Assembly (NCBI GenBank): GCA_034663635.1
Contig: JAXDJH010000017.1
Location: 62,001-126,000, forward strand
Reading direction: 5' to 3'
DNA: 64,000 nt
Origin: JAXDJH01 sp034663635
Lineage (GTDB): Bacteria > Actinomycetota > CADDZG01 > WHSQ01
Under the pieces are notes generated by a model, which worked only from the letters and a program-made list of their open reading frames with translations, did no database searches and was not told where the DNA came from. Position numbers and translations under genes: made by a program. Below, piece after piece: positions 26,145 through 34,744 of this stretch. Every line of letters begins with the position of its first letter. The first letter of the stretch is position 1.

Positions 26145-27905
26145 ATGCGGCGAATCGAAGCGCCCATGCGTCGCATTTTCCTCTCGGTCACCACAGGTCT
26201 CATGACGGGCGTCCTCGTCTTGGGCGTCGCCTGGGCTACTTCGGGCCTGATCCCACCGCCCAATCTCCCAGCCAAGGCCGAAGCCGGCGCGACCTCCAAG
26301 TCCTCCACGGCTGGAGTGACCGACCGCGACGCGGCCCTCGAAGAGTCGACCCTCGACCCCCAGTCCTTTCAGCCGGGGACCCGGCTCCCAGGTGGGACGT
26401 TCCTCGTCGGTGCTCACGACGAGTCCATCGCCCCGATCCCGGTTTCCGAGGGCGGGCAGTGGCATGCCGACGGGAACGGCTACAGCTGCGGCCCATTCGG
26501 ATACGAGTACACGCCTGCTTCCGACCCGAGCTGCATTCGCACCTTCGACCGTGTCTGGGCCACCGGAGTCGACGACCTCGGCATCAAAGCCCGGGCGATG
26601 GCGATCTCCAACGGAGAGACGACCGTCGCTTTCGTTGTTATCGATACCGTCTCGTGGTTCTACGGCTACGACCCCTCGATCTGTCCCGACAACTCGACGC
26701 CTGCGCAGGACACGTGCGGATCGCGTGCGATCACGGCGGACCTATCCGCCGAGCTCGGTATCCCCCAGAAGAACTTCGTCATCGCGGCGACCCACACTCA
26801 TGCGAGTGCAGACACGACTTCGAAGACTCCGTCCTGGTACTACGAGTACGTCCGTGACCAGATCAAAGAAGCGGTCCGCGGCGCTTACAACTCGATGCAG
26901 CCCGCCGAACTTCAGACCGGAGCTATTTCGGCGAAGGCGTTCAACGTCGATCGTCGCCTCGTTACCCGATCGGTCCCCGATGCGGAGCTGACCTGGGTAC
27001 GCGCCGTTGCTCTTCCTCCGGGCCAGGACGGGCAGGGTGGCAACCCGGGCGAAGCGCACCCCGGCGAAACGATCACAACGTTGGTTAACTACGGCGTCCA
27101 CCCGACGGTGACCGCGAGCAACGCGGTCATGCACAGCGGATTCATCGGCCACCTTGCCGAGCGGATGAATCAGCTATGGGGCGGCACGACGGTGTTCATG
27201 CCCGGGGGACTCGGCGACCAGACGGTCAACCGCGGTTTCGGTCGCCAGGGCATCGGCTACGGGCTTGCCGATTACGTCTACGAATCGGCGCAACAGTCGA
27301 GCTACACGATGAAGTCCAACGACATCGTCAGCGAGCAGCGGATCCTGACGATCCCTGCCGATAACGACTCACTCGTCGCCGCCAACAAGGCCGGCATCTT
27401 CATGCGGGACACGACGGTTCCCGGCCCCCACGCGGCGGGCCCTTCCACGACGGTCCAGCAGAAAGGTGATGCGCGGACCCCGAGTTGCTCGAGTGCCGGC
27501 GCCATCAGCGTTCTGTCACCCGTCGGTGGGATCCGCATCGGCACTCCCGGCAAAGCACAGGGCGAGGACGGATTTGTTCCGGGCGACAGAGGCGACGCGC
27601 TGGTTCTTATGGAAGCGCCCGGCGAGATCTTCTCTTCGATAAGCCTCACGACGAAGGACTACCTGTCCCGTGCTCGCAATGTCATGGTCTTCGGGATGGC
27701 GAACGACCACATCGGCTACATCATCCCGGCCGAGCAATACGACATCCGCAGCGCGAACGCCGTCGGCATCGCCGAGCCTTCGATCGACGCGGCCAACTAC
27801 GAAGAATCTCTCAGCACCGGGCGCTGCACCGGCGATCAGATCCAGAACGCACTGATCGAGATCGGCCAGAACCTCGGTGTCCTCGGATCCGGAGAGGGCC
27901 GCTAA
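26145..27905 (+). CDS. Secreted neutral/alkaline ceramidase-like protein
   Basis: 586 residues from ATG 26145, chosen for the upstream AAGGGA; a second ATG lies 21 bp later. A signal peptide or anchor occupies the first 35 residues. The body resembles the N-terminal domain of neutral/alkaline non-lysosomal ceramidases: GVDDLGIKARAMAISNGETTVAFVVIDTV and FVIAATHTHASADTT, which matches the family's THTHSGPGG zinc-ligand segment but with a different following sequence. Later, NYGVHPTV also fits. If active it would hydrolyse an amide, such as in a sphingolipid-like or N-acyl compound. Sphingolipids are not typical of Actinobacteria, so the substrate may differ. Confidence 0.72.
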   Translation: MRRIEAPMRRIFLSVTTGLMTGVLVLGVAWATSGLIPPPNLPAKAEAGATSKSSTAGVTDRDAALEESTLDPQSFQPGTRLPGGTFLVGAHDESIAPIPVSEGGQWHADGNGYSCGPFGYEYTPASDPSCIRTFDRVWATGVDDLGIKARAMAISNGETTVAFVVIDTVSWFYGYDPSICPDNSTPAQDTCGSRAITADLSAELGIPQKNFVIAATHTHASADTTSKTPSWYYEYVRDQIKEAVRGAYNSMQPAELQTGAISAKAFNVDRRLVTRSVPDAELTWVRAVALPPGQDGQGGNPGEAHPGETITTLVNYGVHPTVTASNAVMHSGFIGHLAERMNQLWGGTTVFMPGGLGDQTVNRGFGRQGIGYGLADYVYESAQQSSYTMKSNDIVSEQRILTIPADNDSLVAANKAGIFMRDTTVPGPHAAGPSTTVQQKGDARTPSCSSAGAISVLSPVGGIRIGTPGKAQGEDGFVPGDRGDALVLMEAPGEIFSSISLTTKDYLSRARNVMVFGMANDHIGYIIPAEQYDIRSANAVGIAEPSIDAANYEESLSTGRCTGDQIQNALIEIGQNLGVLGSGEGR

Positions 27906-27915
27906 CCTTCCTTAA

Positions 27916-28269
27916 GTGAAGATCGGCTCGATCGTTATCGATTGCAACGACTTCGAGAGTATGTTCGCCTTCTGGCAAGAGGCCCTTCGTTACGTGCCAC
28001 GAGAGCCCGCCGCCGACGACTGGGTCGTACTCAAGGATCCCGATGGACGAGGCGTGAACGTTTCCTTGCAACAGGTTCCGGAGAAGCGATCGGGAAAGAA
28101 TCGATTGCATCTCGATCTCTACACGCACGACCAAGCCGCAGAGGTCGAACGTCTGCTCGCGTTGGGCGCCGCGCGCCACCAACGGGCCCCTGATCCGGAC
28201 GAGGACTTCGTCGTTCTCGAAGATCCGGAAGGCAACCTCTTCTGCGTGATCGACAAGACCTCGGGTTAA
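27916..28269 (+). CDS. VOC-superfamily glyoxalase-like protein
   Basis: 117 residues from GTG 27916. The start IGSIVIDCNDFESMFAFWQEALRY, centre NRLHLDLYTHDQAAEVERLLALGAARH and end DFVVLEDPEGNLFCVIDK match the glyoxalase_6-type VOC family common in Actinobacteria. It lies 10 bp after the ceramidase-like gene. No substrate can be assigned. Confidence 0.88.
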   Translation: MKIGSIVIDCNDFESMFAFWQEALRYVPREPAADDWVVLKDPDGRGVNVSLQQVPEKRSGKNRLHLDLYTHDQAAEVERLLALGAARHQRAPDPDEDFVVLEDPEGNLFCVIDKTSG

Positions 28270-28270
28270 G

Positions 28271-28287
28271 ATACCCCCCAGGGGTAT
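28271..28287. promoter_or_regulatory. CsoR-type operator
   Basis: ATACCCCCCAGGGGTAT is the C-tract/G-tract dyad recognised by CsoR-family repressors. It lies 25 bp before the csoR-like gene, so autoregulation is expected. Confidence 0.85.
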
Positions 28288-28312
28288 AGGCATCTCCCCG
28301 AGAGGAGCCGGC

Positions 28313-28582
28313 ATGAGGGGTTACTACGGCAGCAAAGACGAAGTGGTCGCGCGGCTCAAACGGGTCGAGGGCCAGGTCCGCGGGATCCAGAGGATGGTCG
28401 AGGGCGACGAATACTGCATCGACATCCTGACCCAGGTCACTGCAGCGACGAATGCGCTGAAGAAGGTGGCGGTCGGCCTGCTGGACGACCACATCCGCCA
28501 CTGTGTCGCGAACCAGACCGAGGACGGCAAGGACATGATCGAGGAAGCGATCGCGGCCGTCGATCGCCTCGTTAAATCGTAA
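28313..28582 (+). CDS. csoR: CsoR-family metal-sensing repressor (probably Cu(I))
   Basis: 89 residues, all-helical DUF156 protein. The Cu(I) ligands of CsoR are conserved in place: Cys35 (EYCIDIL), His60 and Cys64 (DDHIRHC); Tyr34 corresponds to the second-shell Tyr. When copper binds, the tetramer leaves its operator. The operator lies directly upstream. No copper ATPase or chaperone gene is adjacent, which is unusual because csoR is normally followed by copZ/copA. The following gene is a secreted protein with its own promoter-like sequence. Confidence 0.92.
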   Translation: MRGYYGSKDEVVARLKRVEGQVRGIQRMVEGDEYCIDILTQVTAATNALKKVAVGLLDDHIRHCVANQTEDGKDMIEEAIAAVDRLVKS

Positions 28583-28599
28583 AAAAACAACAACTCGGT

Positions 28600-28629
28600 G
28601 GGAACCCGACGCCGGTCCTAGGCCTCTAA
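28600..28629 (+). promoter_or_regulatory. Candidate ECF-sigma-type promoter
   Basis: GGGAACC (28600-28606) is followed after 17 bp by CTCTAA (28624-28629), resembling the GGAAC / CGTCTAA pattern of many actinobacterial ECF promoters. It lies 31 bp before the secreted-protein start at 28660. Not tested against other sites. Confidence 0.4.
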
Positions 28630-28659
28630 CAGCCGTCACTACAGCGATAGGAGGCGACG

Positions 28660-29571
28660 ATGCGGAGAGCTGTGGCACTCGGGACCGTTGTGTTCCTTGC
28701 CGCCCTGTCGATGTCGCCGGCAACCGCCGATCCGGGCCATGAGAAGCCGAAGATCACCGTCTTCAAGTTCCTGCAGCCTCCGATCAGATCCGGAATCAAT
28801 GAGACGTTGAAGGTCGTGGCTCACGATCCTGATTCATGGATCCGCGAGGTTCAGGTTCAGTGGGCCGACGAGGACGGCACTGGCGGAGTGATCTTCGCCA
28901 GTACGTACTGCGTTCAGGACCCGGACTTCAGCGACCCTGGAACGCCGGCAAAGCTCACCATTCCTGTGACCTTCGATCACCCCGGCAATTACCACGTCGA
29001 GGTGCGCGCCGTCTCGGCCCTCAAGTGCCAGGGTGGAAATCACGAGAAGATTTCAAAGACGCTTGAGAAGGACGTCGTCGTGACCGAACCGTCGCGCTCC
29101 TTCGATGATCCCGATGACGCTTCGGGTGCATTCGACATCTCGTCGGTCGGGCAAACCCAGAAGAGCTCTGAGACTTCGGCTACGACGGAGATCGTTCATC
29201 GCATCACGATGTTCGATGCATGGACGGACAATCAACTCGCGGGTCCCGCCTTCGTTGAGATCTGGTTCGATCTCGACAACGACCCCTCGTCGTTCGAACG
29301 GACCTTGACCATCGATTTCGATGAGAACGATTCCACGCTCAGGGCGTCGATGCTGGATGCGAAGACGGGACAGGGCAGAGGCTACGCGGCGGTGAGCCGG
29401 TCGGACGACAGATCGATCGAGGTGAGCTTCCCTCCCTTGCTTCTCAAGAAAGGTCTCAGGAGCTACCGCTGGTTCGCGTATGTCGATGGTGGAGCCCCCG
29501 AGCTCTGTGCTCCCCAGGATCCGTGCACTGATCGAGCTCCAGGTACGGAGTTGCTGACTCACCGCTTATAG
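28660..29571 (+). CDS. Secreted protein with Ig/PKD-like N-terminal domain
   Basis: 303 residues. Signal peptide (MRRAVALGTVVFLAALSMSPATA). Residues 25-140 alternate strands as in an Ig/PKD fold (ETLKVVAHDPDSWIREVQVQW, ... PGNYHVEVRAVS), with a Cys pair. A second domain (about 145-290) contains FVEIWFDLDNDPSSFERTLTIDFDENDSTLRA, acidic loops that could bind calcium. No enzyme motif seen. AGGAGGCGACG precedes the ATG. Confidence 0.8.
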   Translation: MRRAVALGTVVFLAALSMSPATADPGHEKPKITVFKFLQPPIRSGINETLKVVAHDPDSWIREVQVQWADEDGTGGVIFASTYCVQDPDFSDPGTPAKLTIPVTFDHPGNYHVEVRAVSALKCQGGNHEKISKTLEKDVVVTEPSRSFDDPDDASGAFDISSVGQTQKSSETSATTEIVHRITMFDAWTDNQLAGPAFVEIWFDLDNDPSSFERTLTIDFDENDSTLRASMLDAKTGQGRGYAAVSRSDDRSIEVSFPPLLLKKGLRSYRWFAYVDGGAPELCAPQDPCTDRAPGTELLTHRL

Positions 29572-29575
29572 CGAC

Positions 29576-29602
29576 CGATGAGTTTCACGGCGCCCGGCGG
29601 TC
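29576..29602 (+). promoter_or_regulatory. Conserved upstream element, copy A
   Basis: Begins CGATGAGTTTC and ends CCCGGCGGTC. Copy B at 30913-30939 has the same 11-base start, the same spacing and CCCGACGGTC at the end. Copy A is 35 bp before the STAS gene. The two copies flank the sigma-factor gene. Confidence 0.55.
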
Positions 29603-29636
29603 TTTCTTTTCGGAGAGCATCGAGAGGAGACCGCTT

Positions 29637-29924
29637 TTGGCCGCTTCGGATGAGCCGGAGATTGCCTCATTGCAGGTGGATCTCAGCGCGCTTGTTCATC
29701 CCGACGTCGGAACCGTCGGCTCTTTGGCGCGTCTGTACCTCATGGCTCGACGCTTGGGTTGCGAGATCAGTTTCGCCAACGCACACGAGGATTTGAGACA
29801 GCTTGTCGCGTGGATGGGCCTGAGCGCTGCACTGCCGTTCGGGCCGGAGCTACCCCTCGTACTGGAGAGGGATCCCGAAGAGCGGGAAGAGGGTTTCGGT
29901 GTCGAGGAAGAAACTGATCCCTGA
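29637..29924 (+). CDS. STAS-domain protein (MlaB/anti-sigma-antagonist-like)
   Basis: 95 residues from TTG 29637, after GAGAGGAGA. The chain VDLSALVHPDVGTVGSLARLYLMARRLGCEISFANAHEDLRQLVAWMGL is a compact STAS domain. The usual phosphoacceptor Ser at the head of the key helix appears as Thr/Gly-Ser (DVGTVGSLARL), so regulation by phosphorylation is uncertain. The tail EEREEGFGVEEETDP resembles tails seen in other actinobacterial STAS proteins. The last 75 bp overlap the convergent sigma-factor gene. Confidence 0.8.
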   Translation: MAASDEPEIASLQVDLSALVHPDVGTVGSLARLYLMARRLGCEISFANAHEDLRQLVAWMGLSAALPFGPELPLVLERDPEEREEGFGVEEETDP

Positions 29925-30869
29925 GATCCGGCCATCTGACAGTTCCAAGACCTGAAGGGACCAAGGCTCGTAACCACCTTCCGGACCGGGCTTGTATTGG
30001 GCGAAAGCCGGCATCCCGTTGGCCACGGTGGGCACGAGGACGGAATCCTTGCAGCCGATCCCGGCCCCCAGACACCACTCGCGAACGTCGAGGTGGGTCT
30101 GAAGCCAAAGCGCGTAGGGGGGCATCGACCAGGTGGCGTCTTCGTGAAGAAGTGACGTCAGTGAGTCCATGTCGTAGCGCTCGAAGGCGTCCACGTAGCG
30201 AGCCAAGAGCGCCCGCTGATCTTCGTCCATCGGTGCGAGCTGGTCCGTCTCGGCCACTCCCTGGTCGCTGAGGGCCGCGCGCGCTCGTTGGAGCGCGCTG
30301 TTGACTGAAGCTACCGATGTCTCGAGCAATTCGGCAACCTCGGTCGCCTTCCAGCGCAGCACCTCGCGGAGGATCAGCACCGCTCGCTGTCGAGGCGGAA
30401 GGTGCTGCAGCGCCGCGACGAACGCGAGACGGATCGTCGCGCGTTGCTCGCTGATCTCGGCGGGATCGTCGCCCGAGACGACTCGCCCATCAGGGATGGG
30501 CTGGAGCCAAGTGACCTCTGGAAGGGGATCTCCGAGGAGATGAGGATCGGCGGATTGTGCCGGTCCGAGATCCATCGGCCGAGCCCGCCTCTGCGTTCCG
30601 CTCAGCATGTCCAGACACACGTTCGTAGCGATCCGATAGAGCCATGAGCGCAGGGCAGCCCGGCCCTCGAAACCCTCGTAGCTTCGCCACGCTCGCAGCA
30701 AGGTTTCCTGCACGGCGTCCTCTGCCTCGAAGGCCGATCCGAGCATCCTGTAGGAGTAGGCGGTGAGCTCGATACGGTGCTGCTCGAGCCGGGCTTCTAG
30801 ATCCCCCGCCTCAAGCCGCTCGTCGCCCTGAACCGCCACATTCGGCGCTGCAACCTCAGTCATCGTCAC
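29850..30869 (-). CDS. RNA polymerase sigma-70 factor, SigG/ECF56-like with C-terminal SnoaL-like domain
   Basis: 339 residues from GTG 30869 (an ATG lies 6 bp further in). Sigma2 region: RIELTAYSYRMLGSAFEAEDAVQETLLRAWRSYEGFEGRAALRSWLYRIATNVCLDML. Sigma4: LPPRQRAVLILREVLRWKATEVAELLETSVASVNSALQRAR. The C-terminal 120 residues form a SnoaL_2-like fold, as in the ECF41/ECF56 groups where this domain controls activity in place of an anti-sigma factor. The length of 320-340 matches the TIGR02960-type family. Targets may include the flanking genes that share the CGATGAGTTTC element. Confidence 0.92.
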   Translation of the reverse strand: MTMTEVAAPNVAVQGDERLEAGDLEARLEQHRIELTAYSYRMLGSAFEAEDAVQETLLRAWRSYEGFEGRAALRSWLYRIATNVCLDMLSGTQRRARPMDLGPAQSADPHLLGDPLPEVTWLQPIPDGRVVSGDDPAEISEQRATIRLAFVAALQHLPPRQRAVLILREVLRWKATEVAELLETSVASVNSALQRARAALSDQGVAETDQLAPMDEDQRALLARYVDAFERYDMDSLTSLLHEDATWSMPPYALWLQTHLDVREWCLGAGIGCKDSVLVPTVANGMPAFAQYKPGPEGGYEPWSLQVLELSDGRISGISFFLDTETLFPLFGIPLQYEG

Positions 30870-30912
30870 GAGGATATGACTTCATCCGCTCCGGAAAGTC
30901 ATCGGGCCCGAG

Positions 30913-30939
30913 CGATGAGTTTCGGTGGCCCCGACGGTC
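30913..30939 (+). promoter_or_regulatory. Conserved upstream element, copy B
   Basis: Begins CGATGAGTTTC and ends CCCGACGGTC; partner of copy A (29576-29602). It lies in the divergent region between the sigma-factor gene and the ABC exporter, 101 bp before the exporter ATPase start. Confidence 0.55.
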
Positions 30940-31040
30940 GAAAGGAAGAAGACCAGGCATGAGGCGGTTGAGTTATCGAGGAGACCCTCCTCGCAAGGGA
31001 GACTCTCCGTTGGCTTGTGTTACAGGAGAGAGGTGAGGTA

Positions 31041-32057
31041 GTGACCGACATGATTCGAACGGAGGGGCTGGTCAAGCGCTACGGCAAGGTAGTCGCGCTC
31101 GACGGGCTTGACTTGGTGGTTCCGAAAGGGACCGTGCTCGGACTTCTTGGGCCGAATGGAGCCGGAAAAACGACCGCGGTCCGAATACTCACGACGCTCT
31201 TGGACGCGGACGAAGGGACGGTTGAGGTCGCAGGCCTTGACGTCCGTCGCGAACCGGACAAGGTCCGAGAGCGCATCGGATTGTCCGGACAAAACGCGGC
31301 GGTCGACGAGTACCTGACCGGCTACGAGAACCTCGACATGGTGGGCCGTCTGTATCACCTTGGCAAGACCAAGTCCCAGCAGCGCGCTCGCGAGCTACTA
31401 GATCGCTTCGACCTCGACGAAGCGGCCGATCGGCCGGCTAAGACCTACTCGGGTGGCATGAGGCGCCGGCTCGACCTCGCTGCCGCGCTCGTTGCGGACC
31501 CCGAAGTCTTGTTCCTCGATGAGCCGACGACCGGTCTGGATCCTCGAAGCAGAGCTCAGATGTGGGAGACGATCCAGTCGATGGCGCGCGGCGGATCGAC
31601 CGTCCTCTTGACGACGCAGTACATGGAGGAAGCGGACCGGCTCGCGGACGACATCGTCGTCATCGACCAGGGTCGGATGATCGCTCATGGAACGGCGGAC
31701 GAGCTGAAGACCCAAACAGGTGGCGAGCGGGTCGAGGTTGTTCTAGCCGATTCCGCCGACCTATCGCCGGCGCAGACCATCCTGACGGGCGTCGCTGTCG
31801 GCGATGTGCAGGTCGACGAGCAAACCCGCAGGCTCACAGCAGCCGTCATCGGCGGTGTGGATGTCCTCCGCGAGGTCCTTCAGCGGTTTGGCGACGCCAA
31901 TATCGCGTTGGTCGACGTCGGTCTCCGACGCCCAACTCTGGACGATGTGTTCCTGACGCTTACGGGTCACACGGCCGACGAGGTCTCGGAATCGCCCGAC
32001 GAGAGTTCGGCAGGATCCGACCGCGGCAAGTCTCGACAGAAGGAGGCCGTCCGATGA
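31041..32057 (+). CDS. ABC exporter ATPase, DrrA-like
   Basis: 338 residues from GTG 31041, after GAGAGGTGAGG. Walker A LLGPNGAGKTTAVR, signature YSGGMRRRLDLAAALV, Walker B VLFLDEPTTGLD and switch His replaced by Gln in LLTTQYMEEAD, which is normal for this family. The C-terminal 100 residues form the DUF4162 domain of daunorubicin-resistance type ATPases. Works with the membrane protein encoded by the next gene to export a drug or lipid. Start of a two-gene unit, next to the conserved element at 30913. Confidence 0.93.
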   Translation: MTDMIRTEGLVKRYGKVVALDGLDLVVPKGTVLGLLGPNGAGKTTAVRILTTLLDADEGTVEVAGLDVRREPDKVRERIGLSGQNAAVDEYLTGYENLDMVGRLYHLGKTKSQQRARELLDRFDLDEAADRPAKTYSGGMRRRLDLAAALVADPEVLFLDEPTTGLDPRSRAQMWETIQSMARGGSTVLLTTQYMEEADRLADDIVVIDQGRMIAHGTADELKTQTGGERVEVVLADSADLSPAQTILTGVAVGDVQVDEQTRRLTAAVIGGVDVLREVLQRFGDANIALVDVGLRRPTLDDVFLTLTGHTADEVSESPDESSAGSDRGKSRQKEAVR

Positions 32058-32854
32058 GTGGACTAGCTCTCGCACTCGCAGACGGGGCAGTGGTTGCCAA
32101 GCGCAACCTGATCAAGATCAGGCGCGTACCGGAACTTCTGGTCTGGACGACTATGTCGCCCATCATGTTCGTGTTGCTCTTCGGATATGTGTTCGGTAGC
32201 TCTATAGACGTCCCGGGGACGAGCTACCGGGAGTTCTTTATCGCAGGCGTGTTCGCTCAAACGGTGGTTTTCGGGGCGAGCGGTACGGGAGTGGGCATGG
32301 CCGAGGACATGACCAAGGGAATCGTCGATCGGTTCCGTTCCCTGCCGATGGCGCGCTCGGCCGTGCTCGTGGGCCGCACAGGTAGCGACATCCTCTATAA
32401 CTCGATCTCGATCTTCGTCATGTCGGTCACCGGTTTGATCGTGGGATGGCGCATACATACGTCGGTGCTCGACGCGGCGACCGGGTTCTTGCTGCTGCTG
32501 GCGTTCGCGTACGCGATCTCCTGGATCATGGCCTACGTGGGATTGAAGGTTGCGAGCGTCGAGGTCGTCCAGAATGCCTCATTCATGTTCATCTTCCCGA
32601 TGACATTCATCTCCAACGCGTTCGTGCCGAGCCAGTCTCTTCCCGGTCCGCTCAAGGCCTTCTCGGAGTGGAATCCGGTGTCGAGCGTGGTCCAGGCCGT
32701 GCGTGAGGCATTCGGAAACACGGGAGACTTCCCTCCGGCGGAGGCATGGTCTTTAGGCCATCCCCTTCTGTACTCGCTTATCTGGATCGGACTCATCTTG
32801 GCGGTCTTCATCCCGTTGTCGGTTAGGCAGTACAACAAGGCGGCTATGAGATAG
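32054..32854 (+). CDS. ABC-2 type exporter permease, DrrB-like
   Basis: 266 residues from ATG 32054 (ATGA overlap with the ATPase stop). Six membrane helices; the ABC-2 signature region NASFMFIFPMTFISNAFVPSQSLPGPLKAFSEWNPVSSVVQAVRE is clear. Probably a homodimeric channel with the DrrA-like ATPase. The 3' end overlaps the convergent MFS gene by 11 bp. Confidence 0.93.
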   Translation: MSGLALALADGAVVAKRNLIKIRRVPELLVWTTMSPIMFVLLFGYVFGSSIDVPGTSYREFFIAGVFAQTVVFGASGTGVGMAEDMTKGIVDRFRSLPMARSAVLVGRTGSDILYNSISIFVMSVTGLIVGWRIHTSVLDAATGFLLLLAFAYAISWIMAYVGLKVASVEVVQNASFMFIFPMTFISNAFVPSQSLPGPLKAFSEWNPVSSVVQAVREAFGNTGDFPPAEAWSLGHPLLYSLIWIGLILAVFIPLSVRQYNKAAMR

Positions 32855-34142
32855 CGGCAAGAGGATCCACGTCGGGAACTCCGGCGACGATCTGATCTGC
32901 GGGCTCGTCCAACGCTCTTAGTCGTCCGAATATCGGGATGGTGAGGAGCGTTACGAGCCCGCCCACGACGAAGCCGGCGGGGATGGATCGTTCTTGGCTC
33001 AGGTAGCCGAGTCCGGTCTGTCCCCCGACGCTTCCGAGGCTGCCCATCAACGAGTCGAAAGACACCAGGGTCGCTCGCTCCGAAGTTGGGATCGACGCGT
33101 GGAGGTAAGTCTGGCGAACCGGAGTCAGGACTCCTCCGGCAACCGCGCCTAACAAGAAGATCGGCACGGTTATCCAGAAGGAACGCACGGCTCCCGTCGC
33201 GACCATCGTGGCGGTGGTGACCGCGGAAGCTGCAAGAAGGATCGTGGTCCTGCGGCGACCGGGAACGGCCAAGCGCGACACGAGTGCGTTACCCGCGATG
33301 CCCGCCAGCGCGAACAACGAGGCGATCAAACCCGACAGCCAGATAGCGTCGTGACCGTATAGATCGAGGAAGTACGGCTGCCATGCGTACCAGGCCCACG
33401 AGAAGAAGCCCCACGTCACGAATGATCCGATGACGAGCAATCTCATCGCGGGTGATCGCCATCCGAATGTCACGCCGGCCCTCGCCACCTTTCGCATCTC
33501 TCCGGCGATCTCGTTGAGACGCACGGTTCTGGGGGCGAACCCGATGTCATGCATGGTTGCGTAGCCGACCGCGAATGCCATGAGGATCAAGATCGTGCGC
33601 GCTATGTACGGGAGCGAGAGATGCAGCTGGCCGAGCAATCCGCCGAGGATCGTGCCCCCGATCATCGCGACGCTGGAGACCATGGAGGCTCTTGCGAAAA
33701 CCTTGTCGAGCTCTCCGCTGTATCCGGTGGCTTTGAGCGCGTCCACTAACCACGCTTCAACAGCTCCCGAATAGAAGGTGTAGCCAAGCCCGAGGATCAC
33801 TCCGGCAAGGCAGAAGAGAAAGAGACCGCCGTGTATCCACGCCACTCCGACGTAAGCGAGGGTCCCTACCGCCAGCGTGGCCTCCGAGAACAGGAAAGAG
33901 ACCCGCCGCCCGCGGGTATCCGCCACAACGCCGGTGGGGATCTCGAACAGTGCCATGGCCGCGGTGAACGCAGCATTCGCCACGAAAACCTCGAAGATCG
34001 AGAGGCCGGCGTCGAGAAGGAAAAGCGTATTGATTCCCCAGATCAGAGAGGCCGACATCGTGAAGAGGCCGCTGATGACCAGGTAGCTTCGGATGACGCG
34101 CTTCGGGTCCATCTGGCTTGCGTCAACGCCTTGCTCGGTCAT
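32844..34142 (-). CDS. Major facilitator superfamily transporter
   Basis: 432 residues with about 12 hydrophobic segments. Motif A-like loop: IPTGVVADTRGRRVSFLFSE between helices 2 and 3. The N-terminus (about 18 residues) is cytoplasmic. Likely a drug or small-molecule exporter; the substrate is unknown. Its ATG overlaps the upstream TGA by 4 bp (ATGA), so it is translated with the CDF-like gene. Confidence 0.9.
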   Translation of the reverse strand: MTEQGVDASQMDPKRVIRSYLVISGLFTMSASLIWGINTLFLLDAGLSIFEVFVANAAFTAAMALFEIPTGVVADTRGRRVSFLFSEATLAVGTLAYVGVAWIHGGLFLFCLAGVILGLGYTFYSGAVEAWLVDALKATGYSGELDKVFARASMVSSVAMIGGTILGGLLGQLHLSLPYIARTILILMAFAVGYATMHDIGFAPRTVRLNEIAGEMRKVARAGVTFGWRSPAMRLLVIGSFVTWGFFSWAWYAWQPYFLDLYGHDAIWLSGLIASLFALAGIAGNALVSRLAVPGRRRTTILLAASAVTTATMVATGAVRSFWITVPIFLLGAVAGGVLTPVRQTYLHASIPTSERATLVSFDSLMGSLGSVGGQTGLGYLSQERSIPAGFVVGGLVTLLTIPIFGRLRALDEPADQIVAGVPDVDPLAAIS

Positions 34143-34744
34143 GTGATTCCTCGCTTAGCTCCGCGCCTGGCTTCGAATCCTTCGCGTAGCGCGTAGCCGA
34201 CGATCAGGAGTGCAGCGGTGGGATCCGCCCACCACCATCCGAGGGCCGCGTTCAGCATGAGGCCCCCGAGGACGGCCATAGCAACGTACGCATCTATGAG
34301 AGTCACGCGGCCCTCGGAACACAAGACCGCATTGCCTATTTCCTTACCGGTCCTGTCCTTGGCTTTCGAAAGGGCAAGCATCGCGATGACGGTCAAGGCC
34401 AGCCAGGCGGTTCCAACGGCCGACGGCGACGGCCGAACATCACTGACCAGCCGCCGGACAGACTCGAAACCGATGTAGCCCGCGGAGGCGATGAAGGCGA
34501 TGCTAAGGAGGTTGAGGGCCTGTCGTTCCCGCGATTTTGGCGTAGCCCTTAGCTCCCAGATCACCACTACCGATGCGAACACTTCAATCGCGGAGTCGAT
34601 GCTGAAGCCGATCAGTGCGGCCGAAGAATTCAGCAAAGCGATGGGGACGAGGATCCCGACGCTAACCACGTTCCAAGCGACGGTTGCGTATTCGAGGCGC
34701 AATCCCCGCTGAACTCCGACGGCTGGCCTGATGGTTTCACTCAC
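34139..34744 (-). CDS. Cation-diffusion-facilitator-like membrane protein, membrane domain only
   Basis: 201 residues with about five to six helices. The segment SSAALIGFSIDSAIEVFASVVVIWEL resembles helix 2 of CDF metal transporters with an Asp in place of the metal-binding pair, and VTLIDAYVAMAVLGGLMLNAALGWWWADPTAALLIVGYALREG resembles helices 5 and 6. The C-terminal cytoplasmic domain of classical CDF proteins is absent. A metal-transport role is possible but the substrate is unclear. Coupled to the MFS gene. Confidence 0.75.
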   Translation of the reverse strand: MSETIRPAVGVQRGLRLEYATVAWNVVSVGILVPIALLNSSAALIGFSIDSAIEVFASVVVIWELRATPKSRERQALNLLSIAFIASAGYIGFESVRRLVSDVRPSPSAVGTAWLALTVIAMLALSKAKDRTGKEIGNAVLCSEGRVTLIDAYVAMAVLGGLMLNAALGWWWADPTAALLIVGYALREGFEARRGAKRGIT

